Source: Paenibacillus lupini (GTDB lineage: Bacteria > Bacillota > Bacilli > Paenibacillales > Paenibacillaceae). From it: 64,000 bases of DNA. Numbering within the stretch: the first letter of the stretch is position 1; the number at the start of each line of letters is the position of its first letter. The stretch lies in the NCBI RefSeq assembly GCF_011761355.1, contig NZ_JAASRW010000001.1:248001-312000 (forward strand). Reading direction: 5' to 3'. Under the pieces are notes generated by a model that was not told where the DNA came from, did no database searches, and saw only the letters and a list, made by a program, of their open reading frames with translations. Positions 51,439 through 60,532 of this stretch are shown here, one piece after another. A program made the translations under genes and the position numbers.

Positions 51439-52359
51439 ATGAGGAAGCGTCTGACAATTACCAACCTCAAGAAAATGAAGCAGGACAAAAATCCAATCTC
51501 GATGCTGACCGCGTACGATTACCCATCTGCCTTATTGGCGGAAGAGGCTGGACTAGATGTTATTCTGGTCGGCGATTCATTAGGGAATGTTGTACTCGGT
51601 TACGATACGACGATTCCGGTCACGCTCGAAGATATGATTTACCATACACGCGCCGTAGCACGAGGTGCCAAGAATACGTTTATTGTTACGGATATGCCTT
51701 TCATGACTTACGGCATCGGTCGGGAATCTACGCTGCGTAATGCAGCAAGGCTGATGCAGGAAGGCGGAGCTCAAGCTCTTAAGCTGGAAGGCGGTACGGA
51801 TATTGCCTCTGAAGTAGAGGCTTTGGTTAAAGCCGGGATCCCTGTAATGGGTCATATCGGTTTAACTCCACAATCGGTTCATCAGCTTGGCGGCTACAAG
51901 GTACAGGGCAAGCTCGAACGCGAAGCAGAAAAACTGATGGAAGATGCCAAGGCGCTTGAAGCTGCCGGAGCATTTGCTATCGTGCTGGAGCTCGTTACGG
52001 AGCCTTTAGCAGAAGCCATCAGCAAAGAATTGTCGATCCCAACCATTGGCATCGGCGCAGGACGTGGCTGTGATGGTCAGGTACTGGTTTATCATGATAT
52101 ATTGCAATATTCATCACCTTATATCGAGAAGAAAATGGTCAAAACGTATGCAGATATCGGATCAACAATCCGTAATGCTATTAGCAGCTACGTAAGCGAA
52201 GTGAAAGCTGGCGCTTTTCCTGCGGAGGAGCATTCCTTTGGCGCTAAGTCGGCAGCCATCAATCATCTATATGGTGCTGGAGAAGCTGCAAATAACAGCA
52301 GTAATCAAGCAAGCGGAGAGGAGTCCCCCAAGCGTGATTTTGTGTCGAACCATAGCTGA
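51439..52359 (+). CDS. panB: 3-methyl-2-oxobutanoate hydroxymethyltransferase
   Basis: The 306-aa enzyme starts pantothenate synthesis with methylene-[38 protein letters not shown] (metal-binding Asp), MPFMTYGIG and [22 protein letters not shown] are typical. A longer C-terminal tail (about residues 275-306) is low in complexity. It overlaps panC by 26 nt. Confidence 0.96.
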   Translation: MRKRLTITNLKKMKQDKNPISMLTAYDYPSALLAEEAGLDVILVGDSLGNVVLGYDTTIPVTLEDMIYHTRAVARGAKNTFIVTDMPFMTYGIGRESTLRNAARLMQEGGAQALKLEGGTDIASEVEALVKAGIPVMGHIGLTPQSVHQLGGYKVQGKLEREAEKLMEDAKALEAAGAFAIVLELVTEPLAEAISKELSIPTIGIGAGRGCDGQVLVYHDILQYSSPYIEKKMVKTYADIGSTIRNAISSYVSEVKAGAFPAEEHSFGAKSAAINHLYGAGEAANNSSNQASGEESPKRDFVSNHS

Positions 52360-53233
52360 GCTAAAAAACGAACTTATTAAAATCAAACAATCATCCAATG
52401 ATCCAACTATCGGGCTTGTACCAACAATGGGGTTTCTTCACGAAGGTCATGCAAGCTTAATGCGTCAATCGGTGGCTGAGAACACAGCCTCGGTATTATC
52501 TATATTTGTAAATCCTATGCAATTTGGCCCTAATGAAGATTTTGAACGTTATCCGCGGGATGAGGAAAGAGATCTTGCGATTGCGAAAGAGAACGGCATC
52601 GACATTGTCTTTATGCCAGAAGTGAAGGAAATGTATCCTGTGAAGCCTCGTACTTCAGTTATCGTAAGTCAGCTTACGGAACGATTATGTGGTGCTTCAA
52701 GACCTGGACATTTCGACGGCGTTGGGCTTGTTGTGAGCAAGCTTTTCCATCTCGTTCAGCCTGATCGAGCATACTTCGGTATGAAGGACGCTCAGCAGAT
52801 TGCGGTTATTCAGCAAATGACAGACGATCTGAATTTCCCGGTGGAAATCATTCCTTGTCCAATTGTAAGGGAACCAGATGGACTTGCGCTTAGCTCGCGT
52901 AATGTTTATTTAACAGCCGAGAATCGGCAGCAAGCGGTTGTATTGTCGCAGTCTTTGGCTCTTGCGAAGCAATGGGCGAATGAACCTGGTATTACATCTG
53001 AAGAGCTGGTATCACGCGTAAAAGCGAAAATCAACGAAGCAGGTCAAGCGGAGATTGATTATGTGGAATGGTTGATTTATCCTTCTTTGGAGCAGCCTTC
53101 TTGGAATGAGCCGATTGAGCTTGAAGAAAGCAAATATATTCTGGCACTTGCCGTAAAATTTGGTTCGACTCGATTAATTGATAATACCTTATTTGTACCA
53201 AATGTAGTCGCAGAGGTGAAGGATCATGTATAG
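52334..53233 (+). CDS. panC: Pantothenate synthetase
   Basis: The 299-aa enzyme joins pantoate and beta-alanine. [19 protein letters not shown] (HxGH), [19 protein letters not shown], and [17 protein letters not shown] match; [12 protein letters not shown] and LSSRNVYL contain the KMSKS-like loop. The GTG start at 52334 lies 10 nt after GGAGAGGAG inside panB; without it, the frame continues upstream with no ribosome binding site. It overlaps panD by 8 nt. Confidence 0.95.
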   Translation: MILCRTIAELKNELIKIKQSSNDPTIGLVPTMGFLHEGHASLMRQSVAENTASVLSIFVNPMQFGPNEDFERYPRDEERDLAIAKENGIDIVFMPEVKEMYPVKPRTSVIVSQLTERLCGASRPGHFDGVGLVVSKLFHLVQPDRAYFGMKDAQQIAVIQQMTDDLNFPVEIIPCPIVREPDGLALSSRNVYLTAENRQQAVVLSQSLALAKQWANEPGITSEELVSRVKAKINEAGQAEIDYVEWLIYPSLEQPSWNEPIELEESKYILALAVKFGSTRLIDNTLFVPNVVAEVKDHV

Positions 53234-53609
53234 AACAATGATGAAATCAAAGCTTCATCGGGCAACCGTAACAGAAGCAAATTTAAACTATGTAGGCAGC
53301 ATTACGATTGATGAGGATTTAATGGATGCTGCAGACATTTGGGAAAATGAGAAAGTTCAGATTGTAAATAACAATAATGGTGCACGGTTTGAGACGTATG
53401 TCATCACGGGGCAGCGCGGATCAGGTGTTATTTGTCTTAATGGCGCTGCAGCTCGCCAAGTTCAGCCCGGAGACCAAGTTATTATCATTTCTTATGCATC
53501 CATGACCGACGAGGAAGCAAGAGTGCATAAGCCGATTGTAACCATTCTGGACAGTGATAACCGACCACTCAAAAGTCTGTCTGAGGAAATACACGCGACG
53601 GTTCTTTAA
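53226..53609 (+). CDS. panD: Aspartate 1-decarboxylase precursor
   Basis: The 127-aa pyruvoyl enzyme supplies beta-alanine. The self-cleavage site is Gly24-Ser25 in [13 protein letters not shown], and [16 protein letters not shown] precedes it. Tyr58 in [15 protein letters not shown] region and [19 protein letters not shown] are conserved. Last of panBCD. Confidence 0.97.
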   Translation: MYRTMMKSKLHRATVTEANLNYVGSITIDEDLMDAADIWENEKVQIVNNNNGARFETYVITGQRGSGVICLNGAAARQVQPGDQVIIISYASMTDEEARVHKPIVTILDSDNRPLKSLSEEIHATVL

Positions 53610-53648
53610 CGCTTCAGTTCCAGCACTATGTAACGATTGGCACGGGGT

Positions 53649-54518
53649 ATGAAAAGCCCTGCCGAAACAAAGAATGAGCATAACACTCCTCAATTCTTTG
53701 GTGAAGGCGGGATGCGTAAAATGTTTCAGCAAATGTTCGAAGCCATGAATGAAATGCTTGACCATCTGATCGAGGTGTATCCAACTGCAACTGGTGATCA
53801 AAAGCTTCAATATGACGAGCAAATGGCAACGCTCAAAAAAATGAGCGATTCCCTTGTCGAGCAATGGATTGATTTCGAAGAAAAGTTTTCTTGTTTTGTG
53901 GAGCAGCAATCAGGATCACCTGAAGTTGCTCCATCGAAAATAACACCGCCGCCTTCCATGGCCATGGAGAGCAGCACAGAGTTAGGCGAGACCCAAGCGG
54001 CATCATCGTCAGTGCCTTCGGTACCTGAAACAGTCAAGCAGACAGAGAAGCCAGAACCTGCTGCAGCCGAAGAAGCTTATAACGCTGAGCTTGATATGGA
54101 AGTTCCGTATGAGTACGCCATGATGATTTCGAAAGGGCAGGGATATTATAAATTATTTATGTTTTCCGATGCTGCCACTCATTTTCAATCAGCGGTCTCA
54201 ACTCTTCCGGAATGCAATCTGGCGAGGCTGTATCTGGCGATGACCAACATGCATCTTCAAAACTGGAGTGAGGCGCAAAGACATTTCCAATTGCTGATTT
54301 CATTAACGGACTATCCGAAATGGCGTGCTTTAGGCTATAATGCCCTTGGGTGCATTCAAGCGATCTATATGAATATGGAGCAGGCAGAACGTTTTTTCCT
54401 GAAGGCATATGAAACTTGCCCAAGCTTTAAAGACCCGTTAAACAATTTGAAATGTTGTAAAGAAACGCCGCAGCAATTATCCTTATTTTTCGGCAGTACC
54501 GAGCTTTGCTGCTTATGA
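53649..54518 (+). CDS. TPR-containing protein with disordered middle
   Basis: About 289 aa. A helical N-terminal third (FQQMFEAMNEMLDHLIEV...), a Ser/Pro/Glu-rich segment near residues 95-145 and a C-terminal TPR-like domain (YAMMISKGQGYYKLFMFSDA, LARLYLAMTNMHLQNWSEAQ, YNALGCIQAIYMNMEQAERF). The start is uncertain: TTG 53637, ATG 53649 and ATG 53712 all lack ideal spacing. No signal peptide. I do not recognise its partners; it lies between panD and dinG. Confidence 0.7.
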   Translation: MKSPAETKNEHNTPQFFGEGGMRKMFQQMFEAMNEMLDHLIEVYPTATGDQKLQYDEQMATLKKMSDSLVEQWIDFEEKFSCFVEQQSGSPEVAPSKITPPPSMAMESSTELGETQAASSSVPSVPETVKQTEKPEPAAAEEAYNAELDMEVPYEYAMMISKGQGYYKLFMFSDAATHFQSAVSTLPECNLARLYLAMTNMHLQNWSEAQRHFQLLISLTDYPKWRALGYNALGCIQAIYMNMEQAERFFLKAYETCPSFKDPLNNLKCCKETPQQLSLFFGSTELCCL

Positions 54519-54533
54519 GGGGATAGAAAATTA

Positions 54534-57395
54534 ATGAAATTTGCAGTATTGGATTTAGAGACGACAGGACATGGCGTTGGTGACGATATCCTTCAGGTCG
54601 GTTTAGCCGTGCTGAATGAAGACCTTGAAATTGAGGAAACGTTTAGTTCCTTCGTTCGTCCTACAATAGAAATTCCGACATTTATTACTCAGTTAACGGG
54701 TATCGATGCTGCTATGGTAGCGGACGCTCCTGAGCTGGATGAGGTGCTTATGCAGCTCATCCCTCATTTAGAGGATGCCGTACTTGTTGCTCATAACGTA
54801 AACTTCGATGCAGGCTTCCTGAATCAAGCGCTCGACCGATGCGGGTATCATCCCTTTATCGGTCGCAGGCTTGATACGATTGAGCTGCTTAGAGTTCTGT
54901 ATCCTTCGATTACTACGTATCAGCTTGGCGCTGTAACGGAGCTGTTTGGCATTACCCATGAACAGCATCATCGGGCAGACAGTGACGCGGTAGCTACAGC
55001 GCAGTTATTTGCCCAATCGGTACGAAAGCTCAGACAATTGCCGCTGCTTACTTTGCAGCGGCTATCCTTTCTTATAGACAACGGAAGCGATCTAAGCTGG
55101 TTTATGGCCGAAACCCAAAAGCAAGCTGAGCTTCACACCTCCATTGATATGAATACTTATCAGTATTTCAATCAGTTTGCCTTGAAGGCTGGCGAATGGA
55201 CCGAAGAGCAGCCAGCACGTGCAGACCAGGAAGCGGATCAGCTCAAGGATATGTCTTTTGAGCAGTATTTGGATGGCATCAAGCAGCGATTTATGGAGAA
55301 GTACCCGAATTATGAGGAACGGGAAGCGCAGACGACGATGTTTCATGAGGTATATGACTCGCTCTGTAATGACCGGCATCTGCTCATTGAAGCGGGAACA
55401 GGTACCGGCAAATCACTTGGTTATTTGATTCCTTCCCTGTACTACGGAATTAAGCAGGAAAGCAAAATTGTTGTCAGCACCCATACTATCAATTTGCAGG
55501 AGCAGTTGAGGCATCGAGATGTACCGCTTCTTCGTGAAATTCTGCCCTTTGATTTCCGTGCCTCCATCTTTAAAGGAAGAGGCAATTATTTATGTCTGCG
55601 GAAATTTGAAAGCAAAATTAATGCGAAAGATCTAGTTGCTCCCATTGATGATGCGATTACTGCTTCTCAAATGGTGGTCTGGCTCAGCGAGACTGAGACC
55701 GGAGATCAAGAGGAACTCAACTTTGGCAATAAAGGATCTGACTTCTGGTCGACGGTGGCCAGTGACGCGGATTCCTGTTTAAATCGGCAATGTCCATGGT
55801 TTAAGCGTTGTTATTATCACCGCGCGAAGCATGAGGCCAATATTGCTGATGTATGCATCACGAATCATTCCATGCTGTTTACGGATGTTCAAGCGGATCA
55901 TAGGCTTCTTCCGTCGTATAGCCACTTAATTATTGATGAGGCTCATCATGTAGAAGAGGTAGCCGGCAAACATCTTGGCATGCAAATTAATTACTTCTCC
56001 TTAACTCATCAAACGACAAGACTATTTAAAGATAACCGTTCAGGACTCTTGCCAGCACTTAGACTACGTCTGCAGCAGGAGGATGATGAGCGGGTACAAG
56101 CATGGACGGAAACCATTGATACGGTTATTCCGATCTTCCAAGACGTCAAGGAGCATTGGGATAAGCTGTTTGAGCTCCTGTATGCCTTTGTTGGCGAGTC
56201 TGGAGAGGCCGGCAATGATAACGGTCAGGCCGTTTGTCGTTTGCGCAGTGACACCCCGCCAAAAGGCTGGGACGATGTGTTGAATATAGAGAATAATGTG
56301 CATACCGAGCTCAGCCGGGTCGTTAAGACGGTGGATAAAATGGCATCGGATATTAAAGAAAGACTCGATGACCAGACGATTCAAGGACTTATCACCGACC
56401 TCAATGGCGTTGTTCGTGATTTAACGAGAGTGAAGGATGATCTGCGTACCTTCCTCAAAATGGAGCAAAATTCGGAAGTATATTGGATCGAAGCGAGTAT
56501 GGCTTACCGCTATCGGTCTGTCCATCTTTATGCCGTACCGGTGGATGTCAGCAAACAGCTTCAGCAATATTTCTTTGATGTGAAGGACAGCATTGTGTTA
56601 ACTTCTGCAACATTGTCTGTTCATAAATCGTTCCAGTATGCGGAGGAGCAGCTTGGCCTGGAAGGGTTTGAAGAAAATAACAGGCTCAAGACCGTTCAGC
56701 TTCCCTCGCCGTTTAATTATCGCGAGCAGGCTCTGGTTATTATTCCGCGTAATTTCCCAACCTTGAAAGGTGCTGGGGGCGATCAGCAGTTTACTTCTAT
56801 GCTGGTAGACTCGCTAGCGGATGCAGCAGTAGAGACAAAAGGACGCATGCTTGTGCTCTTTACTTCATATCGGATGCTGAAGCAGGTCTATGAGCCGCTT
56901 AAAGAAGCTTTGGCAGGTTCGGGTATTCAGGTGCTTGGACAAGGCATAGACAGCGGAAACCGGACAAAGCTTACGAGACGGTTCACCCAGTCACCTGAAA
57001 CGGTTCTGCTTGGCACGAGCAGCTTCTGGGAAGGGGTAGACATTCCAGGTGAGGCTTTAACCTGTCTTGCCATCGTCCGTCTGCCGTTCCAGCCGCCGAA
57101 TCATCCGCTTGTTGAAGCGAAGTCGGAGCTGCTGCAGAAGCAAAAGCAAAATCCGTTTATGAAGCTGTCTATCCCACAAGCGGTTATCCGCTTCAAACAG
57201 GGCTTCGGAAGACTTGTTCGTACGACGAAGGACAAGGGGATTGTTATTATCTACGATACGCGAGTCATTGATACGTATTATGGCAAACATTTCCTCTATT
57301 CATTACCTGGTCCAAAGATTGAAACCATGCATACGGATCAGATGGTAGCGCGAATGCGGGAATGGCTGCAATCGGAAGAGGGGGCAAATGGGTGA
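54534..57395 (+). CDS. dinG: DinG-type helicase/nuclease with exonuclease domain
   Basis: The 953-aa protein has an N-terminal DEDDh exonuclease domain (VLDLETTG near residue 5; HHRADSDAVATAQL near 142) and a C-terminal XPD-type superfamily 2 helicase: Walker A EAGTGTGKSLGY near 285, IIDEAHH near 466, and the QGFGRLVRTTKDKG motif VI near 900. A cysteine group DSCLNRQCPWFKRC near 417 may hold an iron-sulfur cluster. Gram-positive DinG proteins with this layout can act as nucleases (shown for S. aureus). Function in DNA repair is inferred. Confidence 0.93.
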   Translation: MKFAVLDLETTGHGVGDDILQVGLAVLNEDLEIEETFSSFVRPTIEIPTFITQLTGIDAAMVADAPELDEVLMQLIPHLEDAVLVAHNVNFDAGFLNQALDRCGYHPFIGRRLDTIELLRVLYPSITTYQLGAVTELFGITHEQHHRADSDAVATAQLFAQSVRKLRQLPLLTLQRLSFLIDNGSDLSWFMAETQKQAELHTSIDMNTYQYFNQFALKAGEWTEEQPARADQEADQLKDMSFEQYLDGIKQRFMEKYPNYEEREAQTTMFHEVYDSLCNDRHLLIEAGTGTGKSLGYLIPSLYYGIKQESKIVVSTHTINLQEQLRHRDVPLLREILPFDFRASIFKGRGNYLCLRKFESKINAKDLVAPIDDAITASQMVVWLSETETGDQEELNFGNKGSDFWSTVASDADSCLNRQCPWFKRCYYHRAKHEANIADVCITNHSMLFTDVQADHRLLPSYSHLIIDEAHHVEEVAGKHLGMQINYFSLTHQTTRLFKDNRSGLLPALRLRLQQEDDERVQAWTETIDTVIPIFQDVKEHWDKLFELLYAFVGESGEAGNDNGQAVCRLRSDTPPKGWDDVLNIENNVHTELSRVVKTVDKMASDIKERLDDQTIQGLITDLNGVVRDLTRVKDDLRTFLKMEQNSEVYWIEASMAYRYRSVHLYAVPVDVSKQLQQYFFDVKDSIVLTSATLSVHKSFQYAEEQLGLEGFEENNRLKTVQLPSPFNYREQALVIIPRNFPTLKGAGGDQQFTSMLVDSLADAAVETKGRMLVLFTSYRMLKQVYEPLKEALAGSGIQVLGQGIDSGNRTKLTRRFTQSPETVLLGTSSFWEGVDIPGEALTCLAIVRLPFQPPNHPLVEAKSELLQKQKQNPFMKLSIPQAVIRFKQGFGRLVRTTKDKGIVIIYDTRVIDTYYGKHFLYSLPGPKIETMHTDQMVARMREWLQSEEGANG

Positions 57396-58051
57396 AGCAG
57401 GCGAAAATATCAGAGGCCGTCGTCAGACGGCTGCCCATCTATCTGCAGGTGTTAAACGAATTGTACAATCGTGAAGTACAAACCGTTTCCTCGCAAGAGC
57501 TGGGACTCAAGCTAGACCTCAATCCCGCCCAAATTCGGAAGGACCTTGCTTATTTCGGTGATTTCGGCCGCAAGGGTATCGGGTATGACGTCTCCTATTT
57601 GATTGAGAAGATTCAACAAATCCTAAAGCTGGACCAGCGGATTAATGTTGCACTCGTTGGTGCAGGTAACCTAGGACATGCTTTATGTAATTACAATAAG
57701 TACTCGAAAGACAATATGAAAATTGTCGCCGTATTCGATGACCATCCTAGCAAGATCGGGACGATGATTAATAATCTTCCCATTATGCCTATGGAAAAGC
57801 TGAAGGCTGTCGTAGAGGAAAATAATATCCGGATCGGCATTATTACCGTGCCCGGTCCGGAAGCACAAAATGTAGCGAATCAGTTCGTAGAAGCGGGGAT
57901 TGAAGGGATCTTGAACTTTGCACCGGCTATATTACGGTTACCAGATCATATCCGGATTCACCACGCAGACTTTACAAGAGAATTACTGAGCTTGGCTTAT
58001 TATTTGAACAAAGAAAGGAATGAACTTGAAGATGGCTCAAATATGGATTGA
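57392..58051 (+). CDS. rex: Redox-sensing transcriptional repressor Rex
   Basis: The 219-aa protein has an N-terminal winged helix (about 1-75, with ISEAVVRRLPIYLQVLNEL and DLNPAQIRKDLAYFGDFGRK) and an NAD(H) Rossmann domain (VALVGAGNLGHALCNY near 89, D in AVFDDHPSKIG). The C-terminal helix swaps between subunits. The GTG at 57392 fits GAGGGGG; the frame is open upstream into dinG but without a site. Rex represses fermentation and respiration genes when NADH is low. No clear Rex operator was found in the window. Confidence 0.93.
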   Translation: MKQAKISEAVVRRLPIYLQVLNELYNREVQTVSSQELGLKLDLNPAQIRKDLAYFGDFGRKGIGYDVSYLIEKIQQILKLDQRINVALVGAGNLGHALCNYNKYSKDNMKIVAVFDDHPSKIGTMINNLPIMPMEKLKAVVEENNIRIGIITVPGPEAQNVANQFVEAGIEGILNFAPAILRLPDHIRIHHADFTRELLSLAYYLNKERNELEDGSNMD

Positions 58052-59333
58052 AAACGGCCTGTTCGTGACGATGAACGATACCAATTCGGTCTTCCGGGGA
58101 CATATGGTAGTAACCGACGATCAGATTACATATATCGGTGAGACAGCTCCAACTGGGCTGGATGAGAAAGTAGAACGATTAGACGGCAGCAAGCTTGCTT
58201 TTATGCCGGGCCTTATTAATACACATGGTCATGCAGCTATGTCTCTGCTCCGTGGTTACTCCGACGATCAAAACCTGCAAGTATGGCTCGAACAAAAAAT
58301 GTGGCCGATGGAAGGCAAATATATCGATCAAGATACTCGTGCTGGAAGCGCCTTGGCTATTGTCGAGATGCTGAAGACGGGTACAACAGCGTTTGTTGAT
58401 ATGTATGACAGAATGGATCAAGTGGCAGCAATGGTTGAGCAATCGGGTATTCGCGGCTGCTTGACACGTGGCGTTATTGGTCTTTGTTCCGAGGAGATCC
58501 AGCAGGCGAAGCTGACAGAAGCAATTGCATTCGCGCGGGATTGGAACGGTAAAGCAGATGGACGTATTACGACCATGATTTCACCACATGCCCCTTATAC
58601 TTGCCCGCCTGATTACATTGAGAAGTTTGTCCAAGCTGCTCATGATTATGATCTGCCCGTTCATACACATATGTCGGAGACACTTGCTGAAGTGGAGCAA
58701 AATGTCCGGGATTACGGTACTCGCCCTGTCGAGCATCTGGATAAGCTGGGCTTTTTCTCGCGGCCGGCACTTGTTGCCCATGCGGTACATTTGAATGATG
58801 AAGAGATTGCATTGCTGGCTGACCGTAAGGTAGCCGTATCCCATAATCCTGTCAGCAATCTGAAGCTGGCAAGCGGCGTAGCTCGTGTACCTGAACTGCT
58901 GCGTGCAGGCGTTACTGTGTCGCTTGGTACGGATAGTGTTGCGAGCAATAACAATTTGGATCTGTTTAAAGAAATCAAATTTGCTGCTTTGCTGCACAAA
59001 GGAGTATCCGGTGATCCAACCGTTATCCCTGCTATGGAGGCATTACGCATGGGTACGGTTTATGGTGCACGTTCCATATGGCAGGAAGAAAAAATTGGCC
59101 AATTGGTTGAAGGCAAGAAAGCAGACTTCATTGCAATCGATATAGAACAGCCTCATTATTATCCCCTGACAGATGTCGTATCGCATCTTGTTTATTCCGG
59201 TTCGGGAAGAGATGTTAAGCATGTGTGGGTGAATGGACGTAAAGTTGTTCATAATGGCGAGTGTACGTTAATGGATGAAGAGAAAATCCGTTACGAGGCA
59301 CAAGCAAGCTTCGAGCGGCTGCTGCAAGCATAA
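58032..59333 (+). CDS. 5-methylthioadenosine/S-adenosylhomocysteine deaminase-like amidohydrolase
   Basis: About 433 aa; amidohydrolase TIM barrel with the first zinc pair in FMPGLINTHGHAAMSL (HxH), further ligands in MSPHAPYTCP-like MISPHAPYT, HTHMSETLAEVEQN and the catalytic Asp in LGTDSVASNNNLD. Length and motifs fit MtaD-type deaminases; related enzymes act on other purine-like substrates. Starts at 58020 (ATG), 58026 (TTG) and 58032 (ATG) are all near AAAGG; 58032 is chosen. It overlaps the rex stop. Confidence 0.85.
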   Translation: MAQIWIENGLFVTMNDTNSVFRGHMVVTDDQITYIGETAPTGLDEKVERLDGSKLAFMPGLINTHGHAAMSLLRGYSDDQNLQVWLEQKMWPMEGKYIDQDTRAGSALAIVEMLKTGTTAFVDMYDRMDQVAAMVEQSGIRGCLTRGVIGLCSEEIQQAKLTEAIAFARDWNGKADGRITTMISPHAPYTCPPDYIEKFVQAAHDYDLPVHTHMSETLAEVEQNVRDYGTRPVEHLDKLGFFSRPALVAHAVHLNDEEIALLADRKVAVSHNPVSNLKLASGVARVPELLRAGVTVSLGTDSVASNNNLDLFKEIKFAALLHKGVSGDPTVIPAMEALRMGTVYGARSIWQEEKIGQLVEGKKADFIAIDIEQPHYYPLTDVVSHLVYSGSGRDVKHVWVNGRKVVHNGECTLMDEEKIRYEAQASFERLLQA

Positions 59334-59866
59334 TGAGAGCGACAATTAAAAAACGTTCTTCGGTCATGAGTCCGAAGCGCTGGCTGGCCGTGATTCTTGT
59401 TGCCTTGTTGGCTGTTATCGCAATTGTAATCATGTACTACAATACGATTCAACAGCCATTCTGGGACTCAGAGAATCCGATCCGCAAGCAAGCTAAGGAA
59501 GCAGCAAACTTGACCAAAGTAACGTCCATCACGAAGCAGGTATGGGATACGACTTCTTGGATCGTGAAGGGCGAGAATGACGCGGATGAAGTGATTTATG
59601 TATGGTTGATTGGCCCGGATAAGACCGTGCAGATTGTTAAGGAAACTGAAGGTGTACTTAAAGCCTCAATCAAACAAGCTGTGCTGGAAGCCAAACCGGA
59701 TGCAGAATTAAAACGGATTCAACCGGGAACGTTAAATGGACAGCTTGTGTGGGAAGTCTTCTATTCAGAAGGCCATAATCCCGAGAAATACAGCTACGCA
59801 TTCTATGATTTCCGTACAGGAACGTATGTGACGGAATATCATCTTCCTGCCAAAACAGCGAGCTAG
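59333..59866 (+). CDS. tseB: TseB/YpmB-like cell-wall elongation regulator
   Basis: The 177-aa protein has one N-terminal membrane anchor (about residues 16-37) and an outside part with a DUF5590/PepSY-type domain (KQAKEAANLTKVTSITKQVW onwards and a YAFYDFRTGTYV end). It fits YpmB (TseB), which in B. subtilis sits after dinG-ypmA and works with the elongation penicillin-binding protein PBP2A. The start codon overlaps the mtaD-like stop (TAATG). No strong ribosome binding site was seen. Confidence 0.8.
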   Translation: MRATIKKRSSVMSPKRWLAVILVALLAVIAIVIMYYNTIQQPFWDSENPIRKQAKEAANLTKVTSITKQVWDTTSWIVKGENDADEVIYVWLIGPDKTVQIVKETEGVLKASIKQAVLEAKPDAELKRIQPGTLNGQLVWEVFYSEGHNPEKYSYAFYDFRTGTYVTEYHLPAKTAS

Positions 59867-59890
59867 CCGCGTAAGCGGCTGGCTCCTTTT
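59861..59890 (+). terminator. Terminator after tseB
   Basis: AGCTAGCCGC-GTAA-GCGGCTGGCT stem, then CCTTTTCC; the T-run is poor. Confidence 0.55.
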
Positions 59891-59992
59891 CCTGTTTTTA
59901 CACCGTCTCTTTGATGTCGATATATGATATACTTTCGTATAGCAGAGATGATATACGGAATTTTATATATTGCTTAAAGAGGAGGAGTAAGA

Positions 59993-60532
59993 ATGAAACT
60001 TCGCATTATCCCATTCGTGTTGTCCGCTGTAGCTACAGCATTGCTGCTGTTTGGCGGGTGGATGTTATATAAGCAATTTGCTGTCGTTTCTCCTTTTCAG
60101 AAGTCTATTGGACAAGTTGAAGGTGTCGCCTCGGCGAATGCTCCTACTATAGATCAAGATCATGTGTCAGTACAGGTTACGCTTGAGCCGGATGCGAAAT
60201 TAAAAGATGTCTATGAAAACATTGCTAAAGAAGGCAAGGATGCTATTGGTGACCGCGATTTGCAGCTTGATATTACTAATGCAGTTCCTAGTAGTCAATT
60301 AGATAAAGTATGGTCTTCGGTGTTATTTAATGTTGCAGAAGCGATGGAGAAGAAGAACTATTCCGAAATTCCGAATGCTCTTCAAAAAGCAGCTGCTGCG
60401 AATGCAGGTGTCCATTATGAAACAGCACTTGATGACAATAATGTCTATATCACACTAAAGGATGATACCTCAACGAAGTATGTTGTACTTCCGCGCGTTC
60501 CTGCACAGCTGGAGGTGTCAACTTATGCGTAA
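59993..60532 (+). CDS. Unknown membrane-anchored protein paired with an FtsH-like protease
   Basis: The 179-aa protein has one N-terminal membrane segment (about residues 6-28) with the rest outside; no lipobox. The soluble part (IDQDHVSVQVTLEPDAKLKDVYENI...) is alpha/beta. I do not recognise it. GAGGAGGAG precedes the ATG. It overlaps the protease gene by 8 nt, so the products are probably made together; an adaptor or substrate-regulator role is inference. Confidence 0.65.
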   Translation: MKLRIIPFVLSAVATALLLFGGWMLYKQFAVVSPFQKSIGQVEGVASANAPTIDQDHVSVQVTLEPDAKLKDVYENIAKEGKDAIGDRDLQLDITNAVPSSQLDKVWSSVLFNVAEAMEKKNYSEIPNALQKAAAANAGVHYETALDDNNVYITLKDDTSTKYVVLPRVPAQLEVSTYA

